Origin: JABWBH01 sp964526695
GTDB taxonomy: Bacteria; Planctomycetota; Phycisphaerae; UBA1845
Direction of reading: 5' to 3'
NCBI GenBank assembly: GCA_964526695.1
Contig: CAZGJA010000039.1
Span: 1-64,000, forward strand
Length of the DNA stretch: 64,000 bases
Shown here: positions 34,831-44,161 of the stretch, in pieces
Layout of the letters: each line of letters opens with the position of its first letter
Position numbering within the stretch: the stretch's first letter is position 1
The notes under the pieces: model-generated
The model's database searches: none
What the model saw: the letters and a program-made list of their open reading frames with translations, nothing else
What the model was told of the DNA's origin: nothing
Made by a program: the position numbers and the translations under genes

Positions 34831-34902
34831 AAACAAAAAGGGCCGGTTCCCCACCAACTGAAGTTGGTGGCAAGAGCCGGTCGGCTGAAGCCGACCTATG
34901 AA
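34808..34902. repeat. REP palindromes right of the RAYT gene
   Basis: CCCGGCTGAAGCCGGCTG (inside the coding end), CCACCAACTGAAGTTGGTGG and GGTCGGCTGAAGCCGACC. Sequence and order mirror the left set at 34250-34343. Confidence 0.85.
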
Positions 34903-34907
34903 CAGGC

Positions 34908-34980
34908 CCACGAGCCGACCCGCGAGCCGGCCCACCAGCCGACCCGCGAGCCGGACCACGAGCCGACCCGCGAGCCGCAG
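34908..34980. repeat. GAGCCGACCCGC tandem repeat
   Basis: Repeats of about 24 bp (CACGAGCCGACCCGCGAGCC and variants, three copies), 12-bp sub-repeat GAGCCGRCCCGC. In one frame it reads HEPTREPA-like, but no ribosome site supports a gene. Confidence 0.6.
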
Positions 34981-35056
34981 CGCGTAGCGAGCTACTCCGC
35001 GCAGCGCGCCACCCCGCGTAGCACGAGTTGCGCGCCGTCCGCCGCCCCGCAGCGGA

Positions 35057-36448
<1,392 letters not shown>

Positions 36449-36728
36449 CGTCCGTGATTCTCAGGAGATCGGGCGGTGAATCAAGCGATGAGGCCATGTT
36501 CGGCGGGGCAGCCAAGGGCACGGGCATTCTGAGCGAGGTGAAACAGCCCGTTGGCACGGGTCCAGCGGGTGGCACGGTCTGGCGTACTCGCCAGGCCGTG
36601 GCGGACGAAGCCCGGATGCTCAATGCTGCGCGCTACGGGTCCGCTACTGCGGTCCCACGCCACCCAACCGCGTCCGCGGATCCATGCCGGCCAACCACTC
36701 CCCTGACTGCCGCTTCTGCGTCCAGGCG
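36449..36728. other. gap with AGTA-loop palindrome copy
   Basis: Contains the repeat at 36567-36603 and no gene. Confidence 0.5.
36567..36603. repeat. dispersed AGTA-loop palindrome, copy
   Basis: GGGTGGCACGGTCTGGCG-TACT-CGCCAGGCCGTGGCG. This is the cleanest complete copy in the window. Confidence 0.85.
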
Positions 36729-37889
36729 TCAGCGCTCCAGCGCCGTCTCCAGCGCCAGCACGGCGTAGCACGTCACGAGAACCGGGCTGCCCTCGAACCA
36801 GCGGTCGGCCTCGTTGACCCAGCTTCCGTCCTGTCGCTGAAGCGAGACGAGCTTGCGGCAGAGGTCTTCACGCCAGCGGTGCGGCGCGCCGCTCGCATCG
36901 ATGATCGTCTCTTCATTCCACGCTTTCATCGCGCGGGCGAACACATGGTAGTAGTAATACAATCCATCGAGCGACAGCTTGTCGGGCATGTTGGGGTTTT
37001 GATCCAGAGTGTAGTGCTTGCGAATCCACTCGAATGCCTGTTTGACGCGCGGGTCGTCGCGGCCCACGTTGGCGTAGAGCAGGCTCTTGAACCCGGCGTA
37101 GGTCATGGAGCCGTAGCTGCGAAGCCGCGGCGTGCCCTCGACCAGTTCCGTCCCGGCCTTGCTCTCGCCGTTATTCGCGGGCGAGTAGATGAACCCGCCG
37201 TCACGGCTGCCGCGGGCGAACGGCTGGTCGTTCGTCTCCGACAGCATCTGGCAGCGCGAGATGAACGCCATCGCTTTCTGATAGGCCGGGTCGTCTTTCG
37301 ACAAGCCGCTGTCGTGCAGCGCTTCGACCATCATCTGCGTGTTGGAGAGGTCCGGGCGCTTGCTGTTGCCGTAGCCCTGCCCGCCGTACCACACGCTGGA
37401 CTTGTCGTGGTCCTCGTCCTCGTCCCACTGGATCTTCCTAAGGAAGCGGCGCGCGGCCTCAATCTCCGCTCGGTACTTCTCGTCGCGCGTCGCCGACAGC
37501 GCCATCAGCGCGACGCTCGTGTGGTAGTTGGGCATGCCTTCGCCCTCGACGTAGATGCCGCCGTCATCGTGTTTCGAGCGCAGCATGAACGCCAGCGCCC
37601 GCTCGACCGCTGGATGCGAAGGGCCGTAGCGCGGGTGGCGGATGAGGCACTGCGCGGCGAGCGCGGTGATGGCCGGGTGGGACTGGCCTTGGAGTTCCCA
37701 TCCGCCGTCCGGACGCTGCGCAGCCAGCAGGTATTCCAGCCCCTTGTCCACGGCGCGCTGCGCCGCGGTTTCGATGGCCGGGTCGGGAGCCTGCTGCGCG
37801 GCGAGCGAGCTTGCGACGAGCAGGGACACGCCCGACAAGAGGCACATGATCCGTCTTCTTACCCCATGTGGAGGTTTGTTCTCGTTCAT
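36729..37889 (-). CDS. secreted terpenoid-cyclase-like toroid protein
   Basis: A 386-residue protein with the alpha/alpha-toroid repeat architecture of prenyltransferases and squalene cyclases. The signal peptide MNENKPPHGVRRRIMCLL ... ASSLAAQ is followed by repeats such as GLEYLLAAQRPDGGWELQGQ, MLRSKHDDGGIYV, GKDGG and SLQRQDGSWVNEADRWFEGS. The DxDD-type catalytic acid of cyclases is not evident, so it may be a structural or substrate-binding relative. It starts at ATG 37889 with AGGGGAA upstream; a longer in-frame start is rejected because it lies in repeat DNA. Function unknown. Confidence 0.8.
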   Translation of the reverse strand: MNENKPPHGVRRRIMCLLSGVSLLVASSLAAQQAPDPAIETAAQRAVDKGLEYLLAAQRPDGGWELQGQSHPAITALAAQCLIRHPRYGPSHPAVERALAFMLRSKHDDGGIYVEGEGMPNYHTSVALMALSATRDEKYRAEIEAARRFLRKIQWDEDEDHDKSSVWYGGQGYGNSKRPDLSNTQMMVEALHDSGLSKDDPAYQKAMAFISRCQMLSETNDQPFARGSRDGGFIYSPANNGESKAGTELVEGTPRLRSYGSMTYAGFKSLLYANVGRDDPRVKQAFEWIRKHYTLDQNPNMPDKLSLDGLYYYYHVFARAMKAWNEETIIDASGAPHRWREDLCRKLVSLQRQDGSWVNEADRWFEGSPVLVTCYAVLALETALER

Positions 37890-38547
37890 CGCCGCGTTCC
37901 CCTGTGTGCCCCGGGCGGTTAGTTCGCTGCCCGCCATCGTGTTCTCAGATGCCTTCAATCCTAACCTCCGCGGAGGGATTGTGCAGGCCTCGCTACCTCC
38001 GCGGCGCGTCGGGGTGGCACGGTCTGGTGTGCCCGCCAAGCCGTGGCGCATGGCTATCACGAGCGCGCTCGTGAGATTCACGGGTCGGTCGGCGCCGAGG
38101 GATTCTCCCTCCCCGCAGGAAGGCCGTTTATGCCTCAACGCCGCGACTGAGCGGCGTGCCGTGTCCGGATGTCCCATAGCCCTATCCAACCGCAGCAGAA
38201 ATCTTGAGACTTTTCATCCAGGACTCAGTCACGTCGGCTGCCGGCGTTCGGCTTCGTTAAGGATCGATCAGAACGTGAGTTGCGAGTTGAGGTCCACATA
38301 AATATAGGCACAACAAGCGCTTAGCGTACCCAGCGGCTTCGACTTATGGGACGTTGAATGCCGATTCCAATCGGGTGAACACTTGAAGCTGGACGCCGCA
38401 TCGATTAGATTAGCTATCGCAGTTCGTTTCGGGACAAGGATTAGCGAGGCAACACCTCCGGCTGGTGGGGAGGAAACTTCGGTGGTACCGCGCGAGCGAG
38501 GCACCGGGTCTTTCCGGTCGGGGATTTCAAAAGGAGGACGGAGTATT
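37890..38547. other. 658-bp gap upstream of the VPVPAAAW-tailed gene
   Basis: Contains a GGCACGGTCTGGTGTGCCC repeat copy (38012-38048), an AT-richer stretch around 38295-38310 that could hold a promoter, and GGTGGTACCGCG (38481-38492), identical to the T-box core but without T-box context (see findings). No gene. Confidence 0.5.
38012..38048. repeat. dispersed AGTA-loop palindrome, diverged copy
   Basis: GGGTGGCACGGTCTGGTGTG then CCCGCCAAGCCGTGGCG. The loop is changed and the stem has lost several pairs, so it is an old or degenerate copy. Confidence 0.6.
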
Positions 38548-39240
38548 ATGCGCGGAGGCATTTCAGCGGCTTTGCTGGCGGTGGTGGCCATCGCCATGCC
38601 CGCCATGGCGGACATCACTCAGACTCAGACCGCGATGTTTGACAGCGACCTGAACAGCGACGTCATCCTGACGTTCAACACGTTCAACAACCAGGGCGGC
38701 ACGCTCGTCCTCAACAATGTCCGCGTGGACATCCGCCATGAGGGCGGCTGCATCCTTCGCGCCGACAACGACGACGATTTCAAGTCGTCGAACACCAACG
38801 GGCGCATCATCCGCTCGTGGACCGTCACCGGTCCGGACGTCTTCGCGTTCGGAACGAAGACGGTGAACACGAACGTGGTGTTCCTCGATGTGGACAACGG
38901 CGACGACGGCGTGTTCGACCCGACGGCGCCGGACGGCACGGACTTCGGTTCGGTCTCCTATGCCTACGAAGCCGCCGGCTCGTTTCTGCCGAACGAAGCG
39001 GCCTACGACACGAACGGTCCCGGCACGATCGACTTCAGTGCGGACGTGCTGCTGATGGTCAACGACCTTCAGTTCCAGGGCACACCTCCGGACCAGTGGC
39101 AGCTCGAAGTTCAGGATCCGTACCTGCACGTCGAGGTAACGGTGGTCTATGAATACTCGCTGGTTCCGGTTCCCGCCGCCGCTTGGCTCGGCGCGCTGGG
39201 TCTGGGCGTCGCCGGCTGGATTCGCCGCCGCGTGGCGTAG
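38548..39240 (+). CDS. secreted protein with VPVPAAAW sorting tail (PEP-CTERM type)
   Basis: A 230-residue exported protein. Signal peptide MRGGISAALLAVVAIAMPAM, then an acidic beta-rich domain (LTFNTFNNQGGTLVLNNVRV, VTVVYEYSLVP) similar to choice-of-anchor E proteins. The C-terminus VPVPAAAWLGALGLGVAGW followed by IRRRVA is the planctomycete variant of the PEP-CTERM sorting signal (motif, membrane helix, basic tail), recognised by an exosortase. AAAGGAGG precedes the ATG, and a strong terminator follows, so it is a single-gene unit. No exosortase gene is in the window. Confidence 0.85.
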   Translation: MRGGISAALLAVVAIAMPAMADITQTQTAMFDSDLNSDVILTFNTFNNQGGTLVLNNVRVDIRHEGGCILRADNDDDFKSSNTNGRIIRSWTVTGPDVFAFGTKTVNTNVVFLDVDNGDDGVFDPTAPDGTDFGSVSYAYEAAGSFLPNEAAYDTNGPGTIDFSADVLLMVNDLQFQGTPPDQWQLEVQDPYLHVEVTVVYEYSLVPVPAAAWLGALGLGVAGWIRRRVA

Positions 39241-39309
39241 TTGGGAGTTCGGCACCGGCCGGCCCTGATGGGTCCGCCAACGTCGAGCGTTATTGAATTG
39301 AATAGAACG

Positions 39310-39342
39310 ACCCCGGAAACCGATTGGTTTCCGGGGTTTTTT
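39310..39342 (+). terminator. Rho-independent terminator
   Basis: Perfect 12-bp stem ACCCCGGAAACC / GGTTTCCGGGGT around GATT, followed by TTTTT. Ends the VPVPAAAW-tailed gene, 70 bases after its stop. Confidence 0.93.
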
Positions 39343-39451
39343 CATGCAATGCCGATCGCCCGATCGTGCCTGAATCGAACATGGCTGCCGCGCGCGGGGG
39401 ACCGGTTGGCTTGAGGTGGACGTTCCTGTCCGGACCGCTAGACTTGGGTCG

Positions 39452-40105
39452 ATGTACAAGGGCTCTCGACTTACGAAAGCGGTCAGCGCAGCGGGTCTGC
39501 TGGGACTCTTGGCGATCTGCGCTTCATGCGGGCGCGATGTCCGCATGGCAGGCAAAGCCTTGAAGGATGTTCGCGTCCGCGCGGTGGAGCATGGCGGGGT
39601 TCGGCTGGACGAGCAGGCGACTCCGCAGCGGGTGGCGACCGTCCTGCTGGCAGCAATGCTCGACGACATCCGGGCCGAGGGCGCGGCGGAACGCGAAAAG
39701 GCCGTGGATGTCCAGCTCGACGTCTGCGCGGCCTCGGCGATCGCGGCCCTGAAGCCCGCCGTGTACTCCCGCCCGGAGTGGCTGTTTCGCATCGTGTCCA
39801 GTTGGTCGCCGGTGATCACCCAATACCAGACATCAGTTGAGGCGGCGCTGCGCGATGCAGGTTCGAAGCTGGAGGTCGTCCACCGCAGCAGCGCGACGAA
39901 ATCGGGCGACGAAGTTTGCGACGTCCGGCTGGAGCTTCAGGATCCCGACGACGCGCGCGCGAGCGTGGTGCTTCGCATCCGCTTGAACCACGTGGCGCCG
40001 GAGGAGGGTGCATCGACGGGCGGCGTGAGATACTGGCGCGTGTTCAGCCTGTTCTTCGAGCCGGGAACTCGATCCCTCAACGGCGCCGCGCGGGCGTCCG
40101 GGTGA
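39452..40105 (+). CDS. lipoprotein of unknown function
   Basis: A 217-residue lipoprotein: MYKGSRLTKAVSAAGLL then lipobox AICASC. The mature part is mostly helical and charged, with PQRVATVLLAAMLDDI and SSWSPVITQYQTSVEAALRD and a beta-rich end (VVLRIRLNHVAPEEG). No known family is recognised. It ends 58 bases before the half-length UvrA gene on the same strand and may be co-transcribed with it. The start at 39452 follows directly before the signal peptide; an earlier in-frame start adds 12 residues. Confidence 0.65.
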   Translation: MYKGSRLTKAVSAAGLLGLLAICASCGRDVRMAGKALKDVRVRAVEHGGVRLDEQATPQRVATVLLAAMLDDIRAEGAAEREKAVDVQLDVCAASAIAALKPAVYSRPEWLFRIVSSWSPVITQYQTSVEAALRDAGSKLEVVHRSSATKSGDEVCDVRLELQDPDDARASVVLRIRLNHVAPEEGASTGGVRYWRVFSLFFEPGTRSLNGAARASG

Positions 40106-40163
40106 CCGAGGCGGGCGCGGGCGGCGCCGGCCGGGTCGGGAACCGCCGGGAGCAAGGTCCACA

Positions 40164-42254
40164 ATGCGCGGAGCGGGGGGGGGCGATGAATCCATCGAGT
40201 TGCGCGGCGCGCACGAGCACAACCTGCGCGGCGTCTCGCTGAGCCTGCCGAAAAACCGGCTGATCTGCTTCACCGGCGTATCCGGCAGCGGGAAAAGCTC
40301 GCTGGCGTTCGACACGCTGTTCGCTGAAGGGCAACGGCGTTACATCGAGTCGCTCAGCGCCTATGCCCGGCAGTTTCTCGACCAGCTCCCCAAACCCAAC
40401 GTCGAGCACGTCTCCGGTCTAAGTCCTTCGATCGCCATTCAGCAGAAGACCAGCGGATGGAACCCGCGCAGCACCGTCGGCACCATCACCCAGATTCACG
40501 ATTTTCTGCGCGTGCTCTTCGCGCGCATCGGCCGACAGCATTGCCCGAAGTGCAGGCGGCCCATCCGCGCGCAGACGCGCGAGGAGATTCTGACGCGCGT
40601 CCTCTCGCTCGCCGCGGGGACGCGTGTGCTGATTCTCGCGCCGCTGGCGCGCGGGCAAAAGGGCGAGTTCGCGGACGTGATGGACGATCTGCGCCGGCAG
40701 GGCTTCGCGCGGGCGCGCGTGGACGGCCAGGTCATCAATCTCTCCGACGCACCCGCTCTCGCACGCAACATGCGGCACGACATCGACGTGGTCGTGGACC
40801 GCCTCACCGTCGGTGAAGGCGTGCGTTCGCGGCTGGCGGAGGCGGTGGAGTCGGCGCTGAAACTCGGCAAGGGGACGATGATCGCGCTGCCCGTCGAACG
40901 CGAGGAGGACGCCTCGCCCACGGCGGATCACCCACCGGATCGCCCGCCGGCTCGCGCGAAAGGCAAGAAGCCGCCGGCGGAGGCCGCATCCGAAATCTCC
41001 GTGTCCGCGCGGGAAATGCTGTTGTCCTCCGAGTATGCGTGCGTCGAGTGCGGCATTAGCTTCGAGCCGCCGACGCCGCAGATGCTCAGCTTCAACTCGC
41101 CGCAGGGCATGTGCCGGCGCTGCGAAGGGCTGGGGCGCACGTTCGATTTCGACGCCGACCTGCTGGTGCCCGACCCGTCGCGGTCGTTTCTGGACCTGGC
41201 GATTGAGCCGATGCGCGTGCGCATCGGCAAGTGGCGAAGGCACATCTACCGTGGCGTCGCAGAGCAGGTCGGGTTCGACCTGAAGTCGAAATGGCGCGAC
41301 CTGCCCGAGAAAGCAAAGCAGGCGCTGCTGTACGGCACGGGCGACGCGCATCTGACGTTTGAGTGGCGCACGCGCGGCGGCGTCTTCCGGCATGGCGGCG
41401 CGTTCGAAGGCGTCATCGCGGAGCTGCAGCGCAACTACCGCAAGGCCAATTCGACCATGGTCCGCGCGTATTATGAGAAGTACATGCGCGAGACGTGCTG
41501 CCCCGAGTGCCACGGCGGGCGGCTCAACGCGCAGGCGATGGAGCTGCGCATCAACGGGCGGTCGATCGTTGACGTCTGCGGGCTGTCGATCTCCGGGATC
41601 CAAGAGTTTGTCGAAGGCATGGAATTGCAGGCGACGGAGAAGATCATCGCGGAACCGGTGGTGCGCGAAGTGCGGATGCGGCTTCGCTTCCTGCTCGACG
41701 TGGGGCTGGAGTATCTGAGCCTCGACCGGGCCGCGCCGACGCTGTCCGGCGGCGAGTCGCAGCGCATTCGCCTCGCCAGCCAGATCGGCTCGGGGCTGAC
41801 GGGCGTGCTGTACATTCTGGACGAGCCGTCGATCGGTCTGCACGCGCGCGACAACCGCCGGCTCATCGCGTCGCTCCAGCGGCTGCGCGACATGGGCAAC
41901 ACCGTCATCGTCGTCGAGCATGACGAAGAGACGATGCGCGCCGCGGACCGCATCGTGGACTTCGGCCCCGGTCCGGGCGTTCGCGGCGGGGAGGTCGTAG
42001 CGGAGGGGGACGTGGAGACCATCGCCGCGGCGGTGGACTCAGTCACCGGGCAGTACCTCAGCGGGCGCAAACGGATCGAGATCCCCAAGGCGAGAAGACC
42101 CGTCCGCCGCGCGAAACCCGCCGCCGCGGGTCGGCAGCCTGCTGCCGCCGCGCTGACGCCCGCCACCGAGGTGTTGAAGCCCGCCACCGCCGTGCGGAAA
42201 CGTGCCGCCGCCGTGCGCAAGCGCCCCGCCGTTGCGCGGAAGCGCGCCCGCTGA
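40164..42254 (+). CDS. half-length UvrA-like ABC ATPase with basic tail
   Basis: A 696-residue protein that matches only the first ABC half of UvrA. It has Walker A GVSGSGKSS (38-46), the UvrB-binding-region style insert, both zinc pairs CVEC...CRRC intact, LSGGESQRIRLASQ (527-) and ILDEPSIGLHARD. At residue 643, exactly where normal UvrA links to its second half (IEIPKA), it turns into a 53-residue tail rich in Lys, Arg, Ala and Pro (RRPVRRAKPAAAGRQPAAAA ... VRKRAAAVRKRPAVARK). Nothing UvrA-like follows in any frame. It could work as a homodimer on DNA with the tail adding DNA affinity. Nine G in a row sit just after the start codon. Confidence 0.85.
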   Translation: MRGAGGGDESIELRGAHEHNLRGVSLSLPKNRLICFTGVSGSGKSSLAFDTLFAEGQRRYIESLSAYARQFLDQLPKPNVEHVSGLSPSIAIQQKTSGWNPRSTVGTITQIHDFLRVLFARIGRQHCPKCRRPIRAQTREEILTRVLSLAAGTRVLILAPLARGQKGEFADVMDDLRRQGFARARVDGQVINLSDAPALARNMRHDIDVVVDRLTVGEGVRSRLAEAVESALKLGKGTMIALPVEREEDASPTADHPPDRPPARAKGKKPPAEAASEISVSAREMLLSSEYACVECGISFEPPTPQMLSFNSPQGMCRRCEGLGRTFDFDADLLVPDPSRSFLDLAIEPMRVRIGKWRRHIYRGVAEQVGFDLKSKWRDLPEKAKQALLYGTGDAHLTFEWRTRGGVFRHGGAFEGVIAELQRNYRKANSTMVRAYYEKYMRETCCPECHGGRLNAQAMELRINGRSIVDVCGLSISGIQEFVEGMELQATEKIIAEPVVREVRMRLRFLLDVGLEYLSLDRAAPTLSGGESQRIRLASQIGSGLTGVLYILDEPSIGLHARDNRRLIASLQRLRDMGNTVIVVEHDEETMRAADRIVDFGPGPGVRGGEVVAEGDVETIAAAVDSVTGQYLSGRKRIEIPKARRPVRRAKPAAAGRQPAAAALTPATEVLKPATAVRKRAAAVRKRPAVARKRAR

Positions 42255-42281
42255 TCCTTACAACTCTGCGGGCCCGCCGCC

Positions 42282-42524
42282 GTGGGGCGATGGTTGGTGG
42301 TGGCGCGGGTCACGGCGGTGTTCGGGGTTGCCACGCTGGGCATGATGTCGGTTGTGGTGTTCGCCGGCGTGAAGGGCGTTCAACGGCTCACGTCGCCCGT
42401 GCTCGAACGGTTCGCGCATGCCGGCGCGGGGCTGGTTCTGACGGCGTGCGGGCTGGCCGTGAAGTTCGGATTGCAGGACAGCCCATCGCATGCCGCTTGT
42501 TCGTTCTTCGCGGATTTCCGCTGA
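42282..42524 (+). pseudogene. possible remnant of a membrane protein gene
   Basis: An 80-codon frame starting GTG: VTAVFGVATLGMMSVVVF and ERFAHAGAGLVLTACGLAVK look like the last two membrane helices of a TauE/UreH-type permease. No start with a ribosome site and no upstream part are seen (the half-UvrA gene ends 28 bases before). It may be a truncated remnant or a small membrane protein. Confidence 0.35.
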
Positions 42525-42772
42525 ATTCACCGTGCGGGCAATCCCGCAGCGAATTAACCCGTTCAACCTCCGCTCATTCCTCTGTCAGCGGGCCTCTGGA
42601 ATCGATAGAATACCCGCAATGTCTCAAGCAGCGCGTCCCGCGAGCGGTGGGCGGGAGCCCCGAGGTTCCACGGCTGGCGTGATCTGCCGTCAAGTCCAAG
42701 CAGACCGAACGACTCAGGCCGATCCGACGTGGACGGAGGACGTGTTTCACGGTGATGGCAAAGGAGCTTCTC
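42525..42772. other. gap before the TPR lipoprotein
   Basis: TAGAAT at 42606 may be a -10 box; AAGGAG at about 42762 serves the next start. No other feature. Confidence 0.4.
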
Positions 42773-43852
42773 ATGGTCTCGAAGCAGTTCGCGTTCACCC
42801 TGGCTGCGGTGTTCTCGGGTATGTGGTCCTGCGGATGCGGCGCGCAGATCGACGCGCGATCGCAAGCGCGGATGCAGGCGGAAACGTACGTCCGCGAAGG
42901 GCGGTCTCTGACGGCCGAACAGGCGCAGGCGCTCGAGCAAAAACTGAAGGACTCCCCCGACGATGTAGTGGCGCGACACAAGCTGCTGGGATATTACTTC
43001 GCGGCGCGCATCAAAGATCGCTCGACGCGCGGCGCGGCGATCCCGCATGTGTTGTGGCTCATCGAGCATCATCCGGACTCCGTTATCCTCGGACTGCCAT
43101 ACGGCGAGGTGGACGCGATTTTGCATCCGGTCGAGTACGCCGCGGCGCGCGGGATGTGGCTTAAGCACCTCGACGGCGCGTGCAAGGAAAACGTCGTTGT
43201 CATCGGCAATGCCGCATCGTTTTTCACGCTCCACGATTCCGCCCTTGCCGCGAGCCTGTTTCGGCGCGCCGCGGCGCTGGAGCCGAAGGAGGCAAGGTGG
43301 GAGCAGGAACTGGGGCACCTCGCATCGCTGCAGGTCTGGAGGAAGGGGAATGCGCCCGATCCAGAAGCGGCGCGCGAGGCCATGCAGGCCTACGAACGTG
43401 CGATGGCGCTGCAAGCCGCCGCGGAGCGGGAGACGATGCTCATCGATGTCGCGACGGCGAGCCTCTATGCTGGAGAGTCCCAGAAGGCAGAGGGCTATGC
43501 GAAAGAAATCCTGAAACGGGCCGAGACTGGCGGGATCATGACGTGGAACCTTGGCAACGCGATTCACCACGGAAACCTGGTCCTTGGACATGTTAGCCTG
43601 CGCGCGGGTCGAATCGACGAGGCGGAGCAATACCTCCTGAAGGCGGGCAAGACGCCGGGATCGCCGCAGCTTGATTCGTTCGGACCGAACATGTACCTCG
43701 CCCAAGAGATGTTTCGGAAAGGTCGCAAGGACACGGTGGTCCAGTACTTGAAGCAGTGCAAGACCTTCTGGAAGGAGCCGGAGCTCGATGGCTGGATCCG
43801 CGACGTGGAACAGGGCAGGACGCCGGATTTCAGCAGCCAACTCCACTATTAG
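42773..43852 (+). CDS. TPR-repeat lipoprotein
   Basis: A 359-residue lipoprotein; leader MVSKQFAFTLAAVFSGMWSC, probable lipobox GMWSC. The mature protein has helical hairpins in tetratricopeptide style, among them ALEQKLKDSPDDVVARHKLL, ASLFRRAAALEPKEARWEQEL, AMQAYERAMALQAAAERETM, GHVSLRAGRIDEAEQYLLKA and YLAQEMFRKGRKDTVVQYLK. TPR domains hold protein partners; none is known here. The start is ATG 42773 with AAGGAG seven bases upstream; an in-frame start seven codons earlier lacks a ribosome site. Confidence 0.8.
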   Translation: MVSKQFAFTLAAVFSGMWSCGCGAQIDARSQARMQAETYVREGRSLTAEQAQALEQKLKDSPDDVVARHKLLGYYFAARIKDRSTRGAAIPHVLWLIEHHPDSVILGLPYGEVDAILHPVEYAAARGMWLKHLDGACKENVVVIGNAASFFTLHDSALAASLFRRAAALEPKEARWEQELGHLASLQVWRKGNAPDPEAAREAMQAYERAMALQAAAERETMLIDVATASLYAGESQKAEGYAKEILKRAETGGIMTWNLGNAIHHGNLVLGHVSLRAGRIDEAEQYLLKAGKTPGSPQLDSFGPNMYLAQEMFRKGRKDTVVQYLKQCKTFWKEPELDGWIRDVEQGRTPDFSSQLHY

Positions 43853-44161
43853 GCCGTGAAGGATGGACGGGCGGGCGGAGCCGCGAAGCGGCGATACTGC
43901 CGCCGGGGGACGGTACTGCAGACTCCTTAAGCGCGGGCAGCGCCCGCAACCCAAGGAAACGGAAGGACTTGCGTTCGCCGCGCTGAACGAACTTCGAGGG
44001 CCGCGAAGAAGTTGGGGATAGTAGTACTGCGGGTACTGCCCGGACAGCGGTCCAGCTTCCGCGTGCCTCGTGTGCTCCCGACGAATCCGAACAGCAAGAC
44101 GGTACGTATTCTGAGGGTAGCGCCTCGCGGGTGGGCTCACGTGCTGGACGGCTGTTGCCTG
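43853..44161. other. gap, nothing recognised
   Basis: A few small GC-rich hairpins (for example GGCAGCGCCCGC at about 43937) are present, but no conserved repeat or gene is seen. Confidence 0.4.

Noticed and set aside
38200..38547. Riboswitch upstream of the VPVPAAAW-tailed gene
   Set aside because: Only the 12-base T-box core matches; no other known riboswitch consensus (c-di-GMP, cobalamin) is seen.
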